A DNA stretch of 64,000 bases. It comes from Salinispirillum sp. LH 10-3-1 (GTDB lineage Bacteria > Pseudomonadota > Gammaproteobacteria > Pseudomonadales > Natronospirillaceae). The stretch covers positions 248,001 through 312,000 of the forward strand of contig NZ_CP101717.1 of assembly GCF_030643825.1 (NCBI RefSeq). Reading direction: 5' to 3'. Every line of letters starts with the position of its first letter. The first letter of the stretch is position 1. Positions 9,813 through 19,223 of this stretch are shown here, in pieces. The notes beneath the pieces were generated by a model. The model made no database searches. It was given only the letters and a program-made list of their open reading frames with translations, and was not told the origin of the DNA. A program made the translations under genes and the position numbers.

Positions 9813-10349
9813 ATGATCGACGTCGATGGTTATCGCCCCAACGTCGGGATCATACTGGCGAACACTGAGGGGCAGGTATTATGGGCGCGGCGTATCGGGC
9901 AAGATGCTTGGCAGTTTCCACAAGGTGGCATTCGAGCCGATGAGACGCCGCTACAAGCCCTGTATCGAGAGTTACAAGAAGAAGTGGGGCTCAATCCCGA
10001 TGATGTGGAAGTCATTGCCTGTACTCGGGGCTGGCTTAAGTATCGCTTGCCCAAACGCTTGATGCGTCATAACAGTTTGCCTGTGTGTATTGGCCAAAAG
10101 CAAAAATGGTTCTTGTTGCGCATGACTTGTCGCGACCAGAAGGTTAATGTGTCCAGTGGCGATACACCGGAGTTTGATGGCTGGCAATGGGTGAGCTACT
10201 GGTATCCACTGACACAGGTGGTGTCATTTAAGAAGCAGGTATACCGACAAGCGTTAGCGGAGCTCGCGCCACGGTTAGCCAAAGATTTAAAGGGATACAC
10301 TATTGACCATGCTGACCACACTGAAGCGGATCGTACAGGAAGTTACTAG
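9813..10349 (+). CDS. rppH: RNA pyrophosphohydrolase
   Basis: Nudix hydrolase that removes pyrophosphate from the 5' triphosphate end of mRNA and so starts RNase E-dependent decay. The Nudix box GX5EX7REUXEEXGU is complete at residues 38-60 ([23 protein letters not shown] split around E44 and E56-E57). The N-terminus [16 protein letters not shown] and the RLPKRLM segment are typical of RppH. Length is 178 aa. Its 3' end overlaps ptsP by 41 bp, so the two are cotranscribed, an arrangement shared with Pseudomonas. Divergent from the HAD phosphatase operon. Confidence 0.94.
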   Translation: MIDVDGYRPNVGIILANTEGQVLWARRIGQDAWQFPQGGIRADETPLQALYRELQEEVGLNPDDVEVIACTRGWLKYRLPKRLMRHNSLPVCIGQKQKWFLLRMTCRDQKVNVSSGDTPEFDGWQWVSYWYPLTQVVSFKKQVYRQALAELAPRLAKDLKGYTIDHADHTEADRTGSY

Positions 10350-12591
10350 TGCGAGGGATCTGAAGAGTGCCTTAAATATCATCGTAGAGCGCGTACGCGA
10401 TGCGATGGAGGTACAGGTTTGCTCAATTTTCTTGTTCGATGATGCGACTCGCCGCTATGTGTTGATGGCTACGGAAGGCTTGAATAAACAGGAGGTTGGC
10501 AAGGTCTCCCTCGGTACTAACGAAGGTATTATCGCGCTGGTGGGTAAACGCGAAGAGCCGATAAACCTCGAAGATGCCCCTAATCACCCTTCATACCATT
10601 ATGTTTCCTCGCTGGGTGAAGAGCCTTTTAACGCTTTTTTGGCGGCCCCGATTATTCACCAAAAGCGCCTACTGGGTGTTATTACTGCGCAGCGCCCCGA
10701 GCGCCGACGTTTTGACGAGAGCGAAGAAGCCTTTTTGGTGACGATTTCCGCGCAGCTAGCCAGTGTCATCGCACACGCAGAGGCGTCGGGTCAGGATTTC
10801 ACCGGTATCCTGTCCGGTGTCACCCAGACTGATGTCCGCTTTGAGGGCGTCGCGGGCGCGACCGGTGTGGCGATAGGAACGGCGGTTCTGGTCGTACCTC
10901 CCGCAGACCTGCAAGAAATTCCGTCACGCAGAACGGACGACATCCCAGCCGAAAAATTGCGCCTGCAGACGGCTCTGGAGCAGGTCAAGAACGACATTCG
11001 CCGCGCTGGTGCTAAGTTGGCTTCCGAGTTGCGGCCGGAAGAGCAGGCGTTATTCGACGTCTACCTCAATATGCTGGATGATCAGGCGCTCGGCGCTGAA
11101 GTGCAGCAAGTCATTGATACCGGCGAGTGGGCTGAGGGTGCGCTGGCGCAAGTCATTAACGGATATTCCCAGCACTTTTCCGACATGGAAGATGCATATC
11201 TGCGTGAGAGGGCGACCGACATTCGCGATTTGGGCCGTCGTGTACTCAGCTACTTGCGCGCCGATGATAACGGCCCTCGTGAAATACCCGACGATGCCAT
11301 CATTATCGGCGAAGACCTGACGCCGGCTATCTTGGGTGAAGTGGATGAGTCTCGTTTGGCGGGTATTATTTCCATCCAAGGCTCATCGAATTCGCACATT
11401 GCTATCCTAGCGCGCGCCATGGGTATACCGACGGTGATGGGTGTGCTCGATCTACCCTATCGCCAAATCGAAGGCCAGAAGTTGGTGGTCGACGGCTACC
11501 GCGGTCACGTCTATGTGAACTTGACTGAAGAGCGCTTACGTCACTTCGAAGAAATTGTCGAAGAAGAAAAGGCCTTTGAAGCGGAGCTCGAAACACAAAA
11601 AGACTTACCCAGCACCACCACCGATGGTCACAGCATCTGTTTAATGGTGAATACGGGGTTGTTGACCGACGTTTACCGCTCTTTAGATCGTGGCGCTGAA
11701 GGTGTGGGTCTGTACCGTACTGAAGTCGCGTTCATGATGCAGGAACGGTTCCCATCGGAAGCTGAACAGGCGGTGATTTATCGCCAGCAGTTGGAAGCCT
11801 TTGCGCCGCGCCCTGTGACCATGCGGACGCTGGATATCGGCGGCGACAAGGCGTTACCGTACTTCCCGATACACGAAGAAAACCCCTTCCTGGGTTGGCG
11901 TGGCATACGCGTCACGCTCGACCACCCGGAGATCTTCCTTGTGCAGATCCGCGCCATGATCCGCGCAAGCCAGGGGTTGGACAATCTGCGCATCATGTTG
12001 CCCATGATCACCAGTGTCAGCGAGCTTGATGAAGCCCTGCACCTAATTTACCGCGCAGTCTTTGAGCTTCAGGAAGAGAATGTGCCGGTCACCATGCCAG
12101 AGCTGGGTATGATGATCGAGGTACCGGCAACGGTTTATCAGACGCGAGCGTACGCGTCACGCGTCGACTTTCTATCGGTAGGTTCCAACGACCTCACGCA
12201 GTATTTGCTCGCGGTAGATCGCAACAATCCCCGCGTGGCAGGTCTGTACAGTAGCTTCCATCCGGCGGTCCTAACTGCGCTGAAGTACATTGTCGATGTG
12301 GCGGCGGAAGAAGGTACGCCAGTGTCCATCTGTGGTGAAATGGCGGGTGACCCGGCGGGAGCATTGCTGTTGGTGGGGATGGGTTATGACACCCTATCGA
12401 TGAACAGCGCCAGTTTGTTGCGAGTTAAATCTATGCTGCGGGAAATTGATCTGGGTTGGGCGCGCCAATTGGCCGACGAAGTCCTGCAGATGGAAGACCC
12501 CATGGTGATTAAGAGCACCGTTGAGCTGGCATTAAAAGATGCGGGGGTTAGTTTGGCCGGTGTTACCTTCAATCGCGACCGTTGGTCTTAA
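10309..12591 (+). CDS. ptsP: PTS(Ntr) phosphoenolpyruvate-protein phosphotransferase
   Basis: Enzyme I of the nitrogen-related phosphotransferase system: it takes phosphate from PEP and passes it to NPr and EIIA(Ntr), a regulatory cascade. An N-terminal GAF domain (about 1-160) precedes the enzyme I body. The phosphohistidine motif [15 protein letters not shown] places the active His at about residue 363. The PEP-binding barrel shows [25 protein letters not shown] and [15 protein letters not shown]-like SVGSNDLTQ, with CGEMAGDP near the end. ATG 10309 gives 760 aa, the family length; the TTG at 10303 is less likely. It overlaps rppH, and a strong bidirectional terminator follows. Confidence 0.95.
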   Translation: MLTTLKRIVQEVTSARDLKSALNIIVERVRDAMEVQVCSIFLFDDATRRYVLMATEGLNKQEVGKVSLGTNEGIIALVGKREEPINLEDAPNHPSYHYVSSLGEEPFNAFLAAPIIHQKRLLGVITAQRPERRRFDESEEAFLVTISAQLASVIAHAEASGQDFTGILSGVTQTDVRFEGVAGATGVAIGTAVLVVPPADLQEIPSRRTDDIPAEKLRLQTALEQVKNDIRRAGAKLASELRPEEQALFDVYLNMLDDQALGAEVQQVIDTGEWAEGALAQVINGYSQHFSDMEDAYLRERATDIRDLGRRVLSYLRADDNGPREIPDDAIIIGEDLTPAILGEVDESRLAGIISIQGSSNSHIAILARAMGIPTVMGVLDLPYRQIEGQKLVVDGYRGHVYVNLTEERLRHFEEIVEEEKAFEAELETQKDLPSTTTDGHSICLMVNTGLLTDVYRSLDRGAEGVGLYRTEVAFMMQERFPSEAEQAVIYRQQLEAFAPRPVTMRTLDIGGDKALPYFPIHEENPFLGWRGIRVTLDHPEIFLVQIRAMIRASQGLDNLRIMLPMITSVSELDEALHLIYRAVFELQEENVPVTMPELGMMIEVPATVYQTRAYASRVDFLSVGSNDLTQYLLAVDRNNPRVAGLYSSFHPAVLTALKYIVDVAAEEGTPVSICGEMAGDPAGALLLVGMGYDTLSMNSASLLRVKSMLREIDLGWARQLADEVLQMEDPMVIKSTVELALKDAGVSLAGVTFNRDRWS

Positions 12592-12620
12592 AAGCCTCTT
12601 TTTCTCAATTTGGCGGTGTT

Positions 12621-12679
12621 AAAAAAGCCCGATGAGTGCTCATTTACAATTAGTAAACTGCGCCTCATCGGGCTTTTTT
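12621..12679. terminator. bidirectional intrinsic terminator between ptsP and typA
   Basis: AAAAAAGCCCGATGAG (12621-12636) pairs perfectly with CTCATCGGGCTTTTTT (12664-12679). An inner TTTAC/GTAAA stem sits in the loop. A-run and T-run flank the GC-rich stem on both sides, so it can end ptsP (+) and typA (-). Confidence 0.92.
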
Positions 12680-12756
12680 GCCTAGCCAAATTGTCGCCTC
12701 CGAGGCTTTTACACCTTGAAGACGATTTAGATCAACCGCACTAGGTATGGCTTGAA

Positions 12757-14568
12757 CTAGCTGCGCGCAGTGCGGCGACGCGCGCTTTCTTGCAGCTCTT
12801 TCTTCCGCAAGCGGATGCTCTTCGGCGTCACTTCAACCAGTTCGTCGTCCTGAATAAATTCAAGCGCCTGTTCCAGTGTCATACGGACCGGAGGCGTCAA
12901 CAACAAGGCATCGTCTTTACCCGAGGCACGGACGTTGGTCAGCTGCTTGGCTTTGGTTGGGTTAACCACCAAGTCGTTGTCACGACTGTGCAGACCAATC
13001 ACCATGCCTTCGTATACTTCTTCGTTCGCGCCGATGTACAGACGACCACGATCCTGCAAGGTGAACAAAGCGTAGGCCAATGATTTACCCTGTACCATGG
13101 ACACCAGCACACCGTTCTGGCGCTCACCCGAGTTGATCGGGTTGATCGGGCCATAATGGTCAAAAATACTGGTCAGGATGCCGGAGCCAGAGGTCAACGT
13201 CATGAACAATGAACGGAAACCGATCAAGCCGCGAGCCGGCATAATGAAGTCCAGACGCACGCGACCTTTGCCGTCGGGAATCATGTTCTTCAGCTCAGCG
13301 CGGCGCTCACCCAGTTCCTGCATAACAGAACCTTGGTGCTGCTCTTCCACGTCCACTACAACCTGCTCGTAAGGCTCTTGCTTAACGCCATCCACTTCTT
13401 TGATGACGACTTGCGGGCGGCCTACGGCCAGCTCAAAGCCTTCACGGCGCATGTTTTCGATCAGTACCGACAAATGCAATTCGCCGCGGCCTGATACTTT
13501 AAATTTCTCTGGCGTGTCGCCTTCTTCAACGCGTAGGGCAACGTTACTCAGCAGCTCACGATCCAAACGCTCACGGATGTTACGGCTGGTGACGAACTTG
13601 CCTTCTTTACCGGCGAACGGTGAGTCATTGACTTGGAAGGTCATCGAAACAGTTGGCTCGTCAACCGTCAATGGCGGCAAGCCTTCAGGCGCTTCTGGGC
13701 TGCACAGGGTGTCGGAAATGAACAGTTCGTCCATACCGGTGATACAGATGATGTCACCCGCTTCCGCTTGTTCAACTTCTACGCGGTCCAAACCGTGGTG
13801 ACCCATGACTTGCAAAATACGACCGTTGCGCACTTTGCCTTTGGCGCTAACGGCCTTGATCGGCGTGTTTGGGGTGATCTTACCGCGGGTTACACGGCCG
13901 ATACCGATGATGCCGACATAGCTGTTGTAGTCCAGTGCTGAGATTTGCATCTGGAACGGGCCTTCAGGGTCAACCTGCGGGCAAGGTACTTTGTCGACCA
14001 CCAGTTGCAGCAATGGCGTCATGTCTTCTGCCATGTTGTCTGCTTCCATGCCCGCAACACCGTTCAGTGCTGAAGCATAGATGACCGGGAAGTCGAGCTG
14101 CTCTTCGGTCGCGCCAAGGTTATCGAACAGGTCGAATACTTGATCCAGTACCCAGTCAGGGCGCGCGCCGGGGCGGTCAATCTTGTTGATGACAACGATC
14201 GGTTTCAGGCCGCGCTCGAACGCCTTCTGCGTTACAAAGCGCGTTTGTGGCATCGGGCCATCCATCGCGTCGACCAGCAGTAATACTGAGTCAACCATCG
14301 ACATAACACGTTCCACTTCACCGCCAAAGTCGGCGTGTCCAGGGGTGTCGACGATGTTGATGCGGTAGTCGTTCCAGCGAATGGCCGTATTTTTGGCCAA
14401 AATGGTGATGCCGCGTTCTTTTTCCTGGTCGTTAGAGTCCATGACCCGCTCAGAGCCTTGGTCTTTCCGGCCCAGTGTGCCGGATTGTTGGAGCAGTTTG
14501 TCAACGAGGGTAGTTTTACCATGGTCAACGTGGGCGATGATGGCGATATTACGAAGATTGTCGATCAC
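12757..14568 (-). CDS. typA: ribosome-associated translational GTPase TypA/BipA
   Basis: Translation-factor GTPase needed for ribosome assembly and stress or low-temperature growth. The G1 motif AHVDHGKTT lies at about residues 12-20, G3 is [14 protein letters not shown] and G4 is [13 protein letters not shown]-like domains II, III and V follow, with the BipA C-terminal domain. The frame is open to 14628, but the GTG at 14568 ([20 protein letters not shown]) matches the family start and gives 603 aa (E. coli 607). A 570-bp noncoding gap separates it from the divergent SulP gene. Confidence 0.95.
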   Translation of the reverse strand: MIDNLRNIAIIAHVDHGKTTLVDKLLQQSGTLGRKDQGSERVMDSNDQEKERGITILAKNTAIRWNDYRINIVDTPGHADFGGEVERVMSMVDSVLLLVDAMDGPMPQTRFVTQKAFERGLKPIVVINKIDRPGARPDWVLDQVFDLFDNLGATEEQLDFPVIYASALNGVAGMEADNMAEDMTPLLQLVVDKVPCPQVDPEGPFQMQISALDYNSYVGIIGIGRVTRGKITPNTPIKAVSAKGKVRNGRILQVMGHHGLDRVEVEQAEAGDIICITGMDELFISDTLCSPEAPEGLPPLTVDEPTVSMTFQVNDSPFAGKEGKFVTSRNIRERLDRELLSNVALRVEEGDTPEKFKVSGRGELHLSVLIENMRREGFELAVGRPQVVIKEVDGVKQEPYEQVVVDVEEQHQGSVMQELGERRAELKNMIPDGKGRVRLDFIMPARGLIGFRSLFMTLTSGSGILTSIFDHYGPINPINSGERQNGVLVSMVQGKSLAYALFTLQDRGRLYIGANEEVYEGMVIGLHSRDNDLVVNPTKAKQLTNVRASGKDDALLLTPPVRMTLEQALEFIQDDELVEVTPKSIRLRKKELQESARRRTARS

Positions 14569-15139
14569 AGGAGCGGGTCCGTCATTAAAAGGGCACGGGC
14601 ATTGTACGTATTTCCCATGATTGCTCAATGAATAAGCGATTTTTTACCGAAAAAAGTCTGTTTTTGCCCGCGCAAAGCCGTTTTGCACCGAAACCTTGCA
14701 TGGATGAGCGTTGCGGGAGGCAACTTAATAATTGTGGGTAGGTGGACTCTCTGAATCCGTTAATCGGTTTTGCAGTGTGTAACAGCCTTGTAAAAAAAGT
14801 GTTAACGCTGTAGTATCCGCCATCCCTTTGCAGGGCCGCTTGTGTATTACCCGCGTGGCATTGTTCCTGCAATTCTCGGATAACACACCCATTGAGATGA
14901 ATCCTTTGGTCACTACGCCGCCCTAGCGTTCACATTTAATCGGTTTCTTCTGCCCTGTGGCGGATGGAGCACCGCTGTCAAACGACGGTCATCGTGCCCT
15001 GTTACGATGCGATCTCGCATTTTTTTGGTCCTTGTTGAACACGACATTCACTTGTTGAAGGTGAGCTTCGGCATTGGGCGCCATATCGCCGACTGGGTTC
15101 GGCAACAAAACTCGAATAAACCCCGTGGAAGACATGAAT
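14569..15139. other. 570-bp intergenic region with possible small RNA or leader
   Basis: No convincing protein gene is present; short minus-strand frames at 14585-14913 lack any family features. Plus-strand signals are a weak promoter, TTGTAA (14789-14794), 17 bp, TAGTAT (14812-14817), and a compact terminator-like hairpin at 15007-15026. Together they could mark a transcript of about 200 nt ending 110 bp before the SulP start. This is an inference from two weak signals. Confidence 0.3.
15007..15026 (+). terminator. terminator-like hairpin upstream of sulP
   Basis: ATGCGA-tc-TCGCAT followed by a run of seven T (15020-15026). The stem is short (6 bp). It points toward the SulP gene, so it may end an upstream small transcript or act as an attenuator. 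Confidence 0.4.
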
Positions 15140-16627
15140 ATGTGGCAAACCGTACGAACAAACTGGTTTTCTAATGTACGTGGCGATGTGCTCGCCGCTA
15201 TGGTCGTGGCGTTGGCGCTGATTCCTGAAGCCGTCGCTTTCTCTATTATTGCGGGCGTGGACCCTAAAGTAGGCTTATATGCCTCATTCTGTATTCTGGT
15301 CGTCACGGCCTTTATGGGCGGCCGTCCCGGCATGATTTCGGCGGCGACCGGTGCCATGGCGTTGGTGATGGTCACCTTGGTGCGTGATCACGGGTTGGAA
15401 TACTTGCTGGCCGCCACCGTACTGACCGGTATCTTGCAGATCATTGCCGGTTATTTAAAATTGGCAAACCTGATGCGCTTCGTCTCGCGCTCGGTGGTCA
15501 CGGGTTTTGTGAACGCATTGGCTATTTTGATCTTTTTGGCTCAGGTGCCGGAGTTTACCGGTGAGAATTTCAGTCTGACCGTCATCCTCTTTATCGCGGC
15601 TGGCTTGGGCATCATCTATGGTCTGCCATACATAACCAAGGCCGTGCCATCACCTTTGGTCGCCTTGGTCGTGCTTACGGTTGTAGCCATTTATTTCGGT
15701 GTGGATCTGCGCACCGTGGGTGACATGGGTGACCTGCCGGATACGCTGCCGGTGTTCCTGATCCCTGATATTCCATTGAACCTCGAAACACTGAAGATCA
15801 TCTTTCCGTACTCCATCACCTTGGCCGTAGTAGGCTTGCTGGAGTCGATGATGACGGCCACCATTGTTGATGATCTGACCGATACGCCCAGTGATAAAAA
15901 CCGTGAGTCAAAGGGCCAAGGGTATGCCAACGTGGTGACCGGCTTTTTCGGCGGCATGGCCGGTTGTGCGATGATTGGTCAGTCCATCATTAACATCAAA
16001 TCGGGCGGTCGTACGCGCTTGTCTACGTTATTGGCCGGTTTGTTCTTGTTGTTTCTGATCGTCGCGCTGGGCCCTTGGGTGTCGCAAATTCCGATGGGCG
16101 CCTTGGTGGCGGTCATGATCATGGTGTCCATCGGTACCTTTAGCTGGTCGTCGCTGATTGACTTAAAGAAGCACCCGTTGAGCACCAATATCGTCATGGT
16201 GGTGACGGTGGCCGTGGTGGTCTATACCCACAACCTGGCCATTGGTGTATTCGTCGGCATCTTGTTGGCGGCCATGTTCTTCGCCAATAAAGTCGGTCAC
16301 TACATGCACGTCTCGAAAGAGTTGGACAGCACCGGCACGGAGCGGCGTTACTTGGTGGTGGGTCAGGTGTTCTTTTCTTCATCGGATAAGTTCATCTCGT
16401 CGTTTGATTTCAGAGAAGCCATTGATAAGGTTGTTATTGATCTGTCGCACGCGCACTTCTGGGACATCACCGCCGTGGGTGCACTGGACAAAGTGGTCTT
16501 GAAATTCCGCCGTGAAGGTACGGAAGTCGAAGTTATTGGCCTAAACGAAGCCAGTGAAACCATTGTGGATCGCTTTGGTGAACACGATAAGCCGGGTGCG
16601 CTGGACAAGTTGCTCAGCGGTCACTAA
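15140..16627 (+). CDS. SulP family inorganic anion transporter
   Basis: Inner-membrane anion transporter of 495 aa. The SulP transmembrane core (about 10-12 helices, residues 15-380) starts at [25 protein letters not shown] cytosolic STAS domain follows (about 390-495; [25 protein letters not shown]). Members carry sulfate, bicarbonate or other anions, and the substrate is not readable here; the compact size recalls BicA-like bicarbonate carriers. Start 15140 is chosen because GGAAG lies 8 nt upstream; ATG 15134 would leave only 2 nt. The frame upstream to 15074 lacks family similarity. It is followed by a tandem universal stress protein, a common SulP-Usp pairing in marine gammaproteobacteria. 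Confidence 0.9.
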   Translation: MWQTVRTNWFSNVRGDVLAAMVVALALIPEAVAFSIIAGVDPKVGLYASFCILVVTAFMGGRPGMISAATGAMALVMVTLVRDHGLEYLLAATVLTGILQIIAGYLKLANLMRFVSRSVVTGFVNALAILIFLAQVPEFTGENFSLTVILFIAAGLGIIYGLPYITKAVPSPLVALVVLTVVAIYFGVDLRTVGDMGDLPDTLPVFLIPDIPLNLETLKIIFPYSITLAVVGLLESMMTATIVDDLTDTPSDKNRESKGQGYANVVTGFFGGMAGCAMIGQSIINIKSGGRTRLSTLLAGLFLLFLIVALGPWVSQIPMGALVAVMIMVSIGTFSWSSLIDLKKHPLSTNIVMVVTVAVVVYTHNLAIGVFVGILLAAMFFANKVGHYMHVSKELDSTGTERRYLVVGQVFFSSSDKFISSFDFREAIDKVVIDLSHAHFWDITAVGALDKVVLKFRREGTEVEVIGLNEASETIVDRFGEHDKPGALDKLLSGH

Positions 16628-16638
16628 TCCAAACGGAA

Positions 16639-16712
16639 GGCAGTGCCCGGGCTTACCGGGAACTGCCTGTCAAAGACGGTATTCAGCCCGGCTATAAACG
16701 GGTAAGCTGAAT
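16639..16712 (+). promoter_or_regulatory. two consecutive hairpins between sulP and usp
   Basis: Hairpin 1 (16639-16667) pairs GGCAGT with ACTGCC and, inside it, CCCGG with CCGGG. Hairpin 2 pairs ATTCAGC (16681-16687) with GCTGAAT (16706-16712). No T-run follows either. They could stabilise the upstream mRNA or tune usp expression relative to sulP. A good ribosome-binding site (AAGGAG) for usp follows. Confidence 0.5.
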
Positions 16713-16740
16713 TCAAGATTGCCCGTTAAGGAGAAAGCAA

Positions 16741-17589
16741 ATGACTGAACTTGTGATGGCCTGTATTGACGGTTCCTCTTCCTCCCCGTCTGTGTGTGAC
16801 TACGCTACTTGGTCTTCCCGACGACTGTCGGCTCCGTTGACCTTTCTGCACGTGCTCGACCATGCCGAATACCCCATTGAGCCTAACCTCAGTGGCAGTA
16901 TCGGGCTGGGCGCGCGCGAAGCGCTCTTAGAAGAATTGACCGCACTGGATGAGCAACGTAACCGTTTAGCCTTGGAGCAAGGCAAGGTGATGTTGGCGGC
17001 GGCGCAAGAACGGGCAGAACAGGCCGGTCTTCAGGGTACGCTGACGCGCCAGCGGCATGGCGACTTGGTGGAAGCCTTGCAAGATGTGCAAGATGAAACG
17101 CGCCTGTATGTATTGGGTCGCGAGGGCGAGCATCCTTCAGCCAATCACGTCGGCAGTAACCTTGAAAGTGTCGTGCGTACGCTGCATCGCCCGATCCTCG
17201 TCACCGTGGACGAATACCGTGAACCCACGCAAGTTATGGTGGCGTTCGATGGCAGTGAAACCATGCGTAAAGGCATGGAGATGCTGGCGAAAAGCCCGTT
17301 GCTCAAAGGCTTGCCAATCCACGTCGTTAAAGTGGGTGCCGATAAGTCTGAGTGCCACGAGCAACTGGCTTGGGCGCACGATGTGCTGAAAGACGCGGGC
17401 TTCGATGTGCAAACGACACTGTTGGATGGTGAAGTAGAAGCGACGTTACGCAGCTACAAAGAAGCGCATCAAATCGACTTAATGGTGATGGGTGCTTACG
17501 GGCATTCACGCATTCGCGAGTTTTTAGTGGGCAGTAACACGACCAAGATGATCAGCCGTGCTACGGTGCCGATGTTGTTGCTGCGTTAG
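16741..17589 (+). CDS. universal stress protein, tandem UspA domains
   Basis: Cytosolic protein of 282 aa with two Usp folds in series (about 1-145 and 155-282). The C-terminal domain carries the ATP-binding signature G-x2-G-x9-G-S in GAYGHSRIREFLVGS and ends VPMLLLR. The first domain is more divergent (LYVLGREGEH). It lies 113 bp after the SulP gene on the same strand, so it is probably cotranscribed and may regulate or respond to transporter activity. Such pairs are known from other genomes; the mechanism is not established by this sequence. Confidence 0.9.
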   Translation: MTELVMACIDGSSSSPSVCDYATWSSRRLSAPLTFLHVLDHAEYPIEPNLSGSIGLGAREALLEELTALDEQRNRLALEQGKVMLAAAQERAEQAGLQGTLTRQRHGDLVEALQDVQDETRLYVLGREGEHPSANHVGSNLESVVRTLHRPILVTVDEYREPTQVMVAFDGSETMRKGMEMLAKSPLLKGLPIHVVKVGADKSECHEQLAWAHDVLKDAGFDVQTTLLDGEVEATLRSYKEAHQIDLMVMGAYGHSRIREFLVGSNTTKMISRATVPMLLLR

Positions 17590-17795
17590 AGAGAGTGGAC
17601 TCCGTGGGGGTATGCCTCCAGCGCTCCACGGCAGGCCGAGAGTGACCGAGAAAAAGGCTTAAGCATTTTTCTCGCCCTACGGGCGCCTAGCGGCGGCCTC
17701 AATTGCTGTCGCATTTGATCGCGCTTTGAGGCATACCCCCCCAAGGCGCCCCCCCTCCCAGCCACCACTACTCTCCAACGTCCGTTTTTGTACCT
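17590..17795. repeat. nested inverted-repeat intergenic element
   Basis: The outer arms GGGGGTATGCCTC (17606-17618) and GAGGCATACCCCC (17728-17740) are perfect 13-bp inverted repeats. Inside lie CCGTGG/CCACGG (17602-17607 and 17625-17630) and a palindrome, CGAGAAAAA (17647-17655) with TTTTTCTCG (17666-17674), around GCTTAAGC. The whole region could fold into a large branched hairpin between two convergent genes. It carries no recognisable ORF. It may be a miniature repeat or a compound terminator. Confidence 0.6.
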
Positions 17796-19079
17796 TTACT
17801 TCAACTGCGCAAACGCACGCGCTGCCGCAGCAATGGTGTGCTCGATATCAGCGTCAGTGTGTGCTGAAGACATAAATCCCGCCTCAAAACTCGAAGGTGC
17901 TAAATACACGCCGTCTTCCAGCATCAAATGGAAGAACTTATTGAAACGCGGTACGTCACAGGCCATGACTTGCTCAAAGCGCGTAATCTCCGGTTCATCC
18001 GTAAAGAAAAACCCAAACATGCTGCCCGCCTGATTCGTCGTCAGGCCGATGCCTGCGTCTTGTGCCGCTTGTTTCAATCCATCCAACAAGCGTGTGGTGC
18101 TGGCGGTTAAACGGTCGTAGAAGCCTGGCTGGGTGATTTCCTGCATCATGGCTAAGCCTGCAGCCATGGCAATCGGGTTGCCAGACAACGTGCCCGCTTG
18201 ATAGACCGGACCAACGGGGGCCAAACACTCCATGATTTCCCGTTTACCACCAAAGGCGCCTACCGGCATGCCACCGCCAACCACCTTGCCGAGACAGGTC
18301 ATGTCGGGAGTCACGTCGTACAGCGCTTGTGCGCCACCCAAGGCGGCACGGAAGCCGCTCATCACTTCATCAAAGATCAACACGGTGCCATGCTCGGTAC
18401 ACAAACGGCGCAAGGCGGCCAAGAAGCCGGGGGCAGGCGGAATGCAGTTCATATTGCCCGCTACTGGTTCAACGATAACGGTAGCGATTTCGCTGCCTTT
18501 GGCGGCAAAGAAGGTTTCTAACGCTGCGATGTCGTTGTAGGGCAGGGTCGCGGTGTGCTTGGCAAAATCAGCCGGCACACCGGGCGAGGTAGGCTCGCCT
18601 AGGGTCAGTAAGCCAGAACCCGCCTTCACCAACAGGCCATCGGCGTGGCCGTGGTAGCAGCCTTCAAACTTCACGATCAAATCACGACCGGTATAACCGC
18701 GCGCGACGCGAATCGCCGACATGGTGGCTTCGGTACCGGAATTGACCATGCGCACCATGTCCATTGACGGCACCAGTTCGGTGAGCTTGAACGCCATTTC
18801 CACTTCTAATGCGGTCGGTGCGCCAAAGGTGATGGCTTTGTCGAGCTGGGTGCGAATGGCGTCCAAGATGGGCTTGGCACCATGGCCAAGAATCAGCGGT
18901 CCGAAAGACAGAACGTAATCAATGTACGTCTTGCCATTCACGTCGTGCAGGTGAGCGCCTTCGCCATGATCGAAAAACACCGGCTGCCCACCCACGCTTT
19001 TGAACGCCCGCACCGGTGAATTGACGCCGCCGGGGATTACGGTCTGGGCGCGTTGGAACAGTTCGGTGGATTGACTCAT
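17796..19079 (-). CDS. hemL: glutamate-1-semialdehyde 2,1-aminomutase
   Basis: PLP-dependent enzyme converting glutamate-1-semialdehyde to 5-aminolevulinate, the substrate of HemB, in the C5 pathway of heme synthesis. At 427 aa it is full length. The PLP lysine is K265 in [36 protein letters not shown] and the metal/PLP aspartate in [10 protein letters not shown] are intact. It is divergent from a MalT-like regulator with about 145 bp between them. A good ribosome-binding site (AGGAG) precedes the ATG. With hemB and hemJ it is the third heme-synthesis gene in the window. Confidence 0.97.
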   Translation of the reverse strand: MSQSTELFQRAQTVIPGGVNSPVRAFKSVGGQPVFFDHGEGAHLHDVNGKTYIDYVLSFGPLILGHGAKPILDAIRTQLDKAITFGAPTALEVEMAFKLTELVPSMDMVRMVNSGTEATMSAIRVARGYTGRDLIVKFEGCYHGHADGLLVKAGSGLLTLGEPTSPGVPADFAKHTATLPYNDIAALETFFAAKGSEIATVIVEPVAGNMNCIPPAPGFLAALRRLCTEHGTVLIFDEVMSGFRAALGGAQALYDVTPDMTCLGKVVGGGMPVGAFGGKREIMECLAPVGPVYQAGTLSGNPIAMAAGLAMMQEITQPGFYDRLTASTTRLLDGLKQAAQDAGIGLTTNQAGSMFGFFFTDEPEITRFEQVMACDVPRFNKFFHLMLEDGVYLAPSSFEAGFMSSAHTDADIEHTIAAAARAFAQLK

Positions 19080-19223
19080 GGAATAACTCCTGATTTAAGC
19101 GAAAGTTTGTACAATGTTAACGTTTTAAGAGGGATTTAAGTATCGCTGTTGCAACCTCGCGGGTATTCAGTGGTAAACTGGCCAACGATTAATCATACAT
19201 AAGAATAGTTAAGGTGTTGCTTC

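Noticed and set aside
13178-14631. Several open frames of 60-130 codons on the plus strand
   Set aside because: They are antisense to typA, have no family features, and typA is fully conserved through the region.
14585-14913. Minus-strand frames upstream of typA (up to 95 codons)
   Set aside because: No ribosome-binding site and no recognisable domain; they overlap the N-terminal extension frame of typA, which is itself not used.
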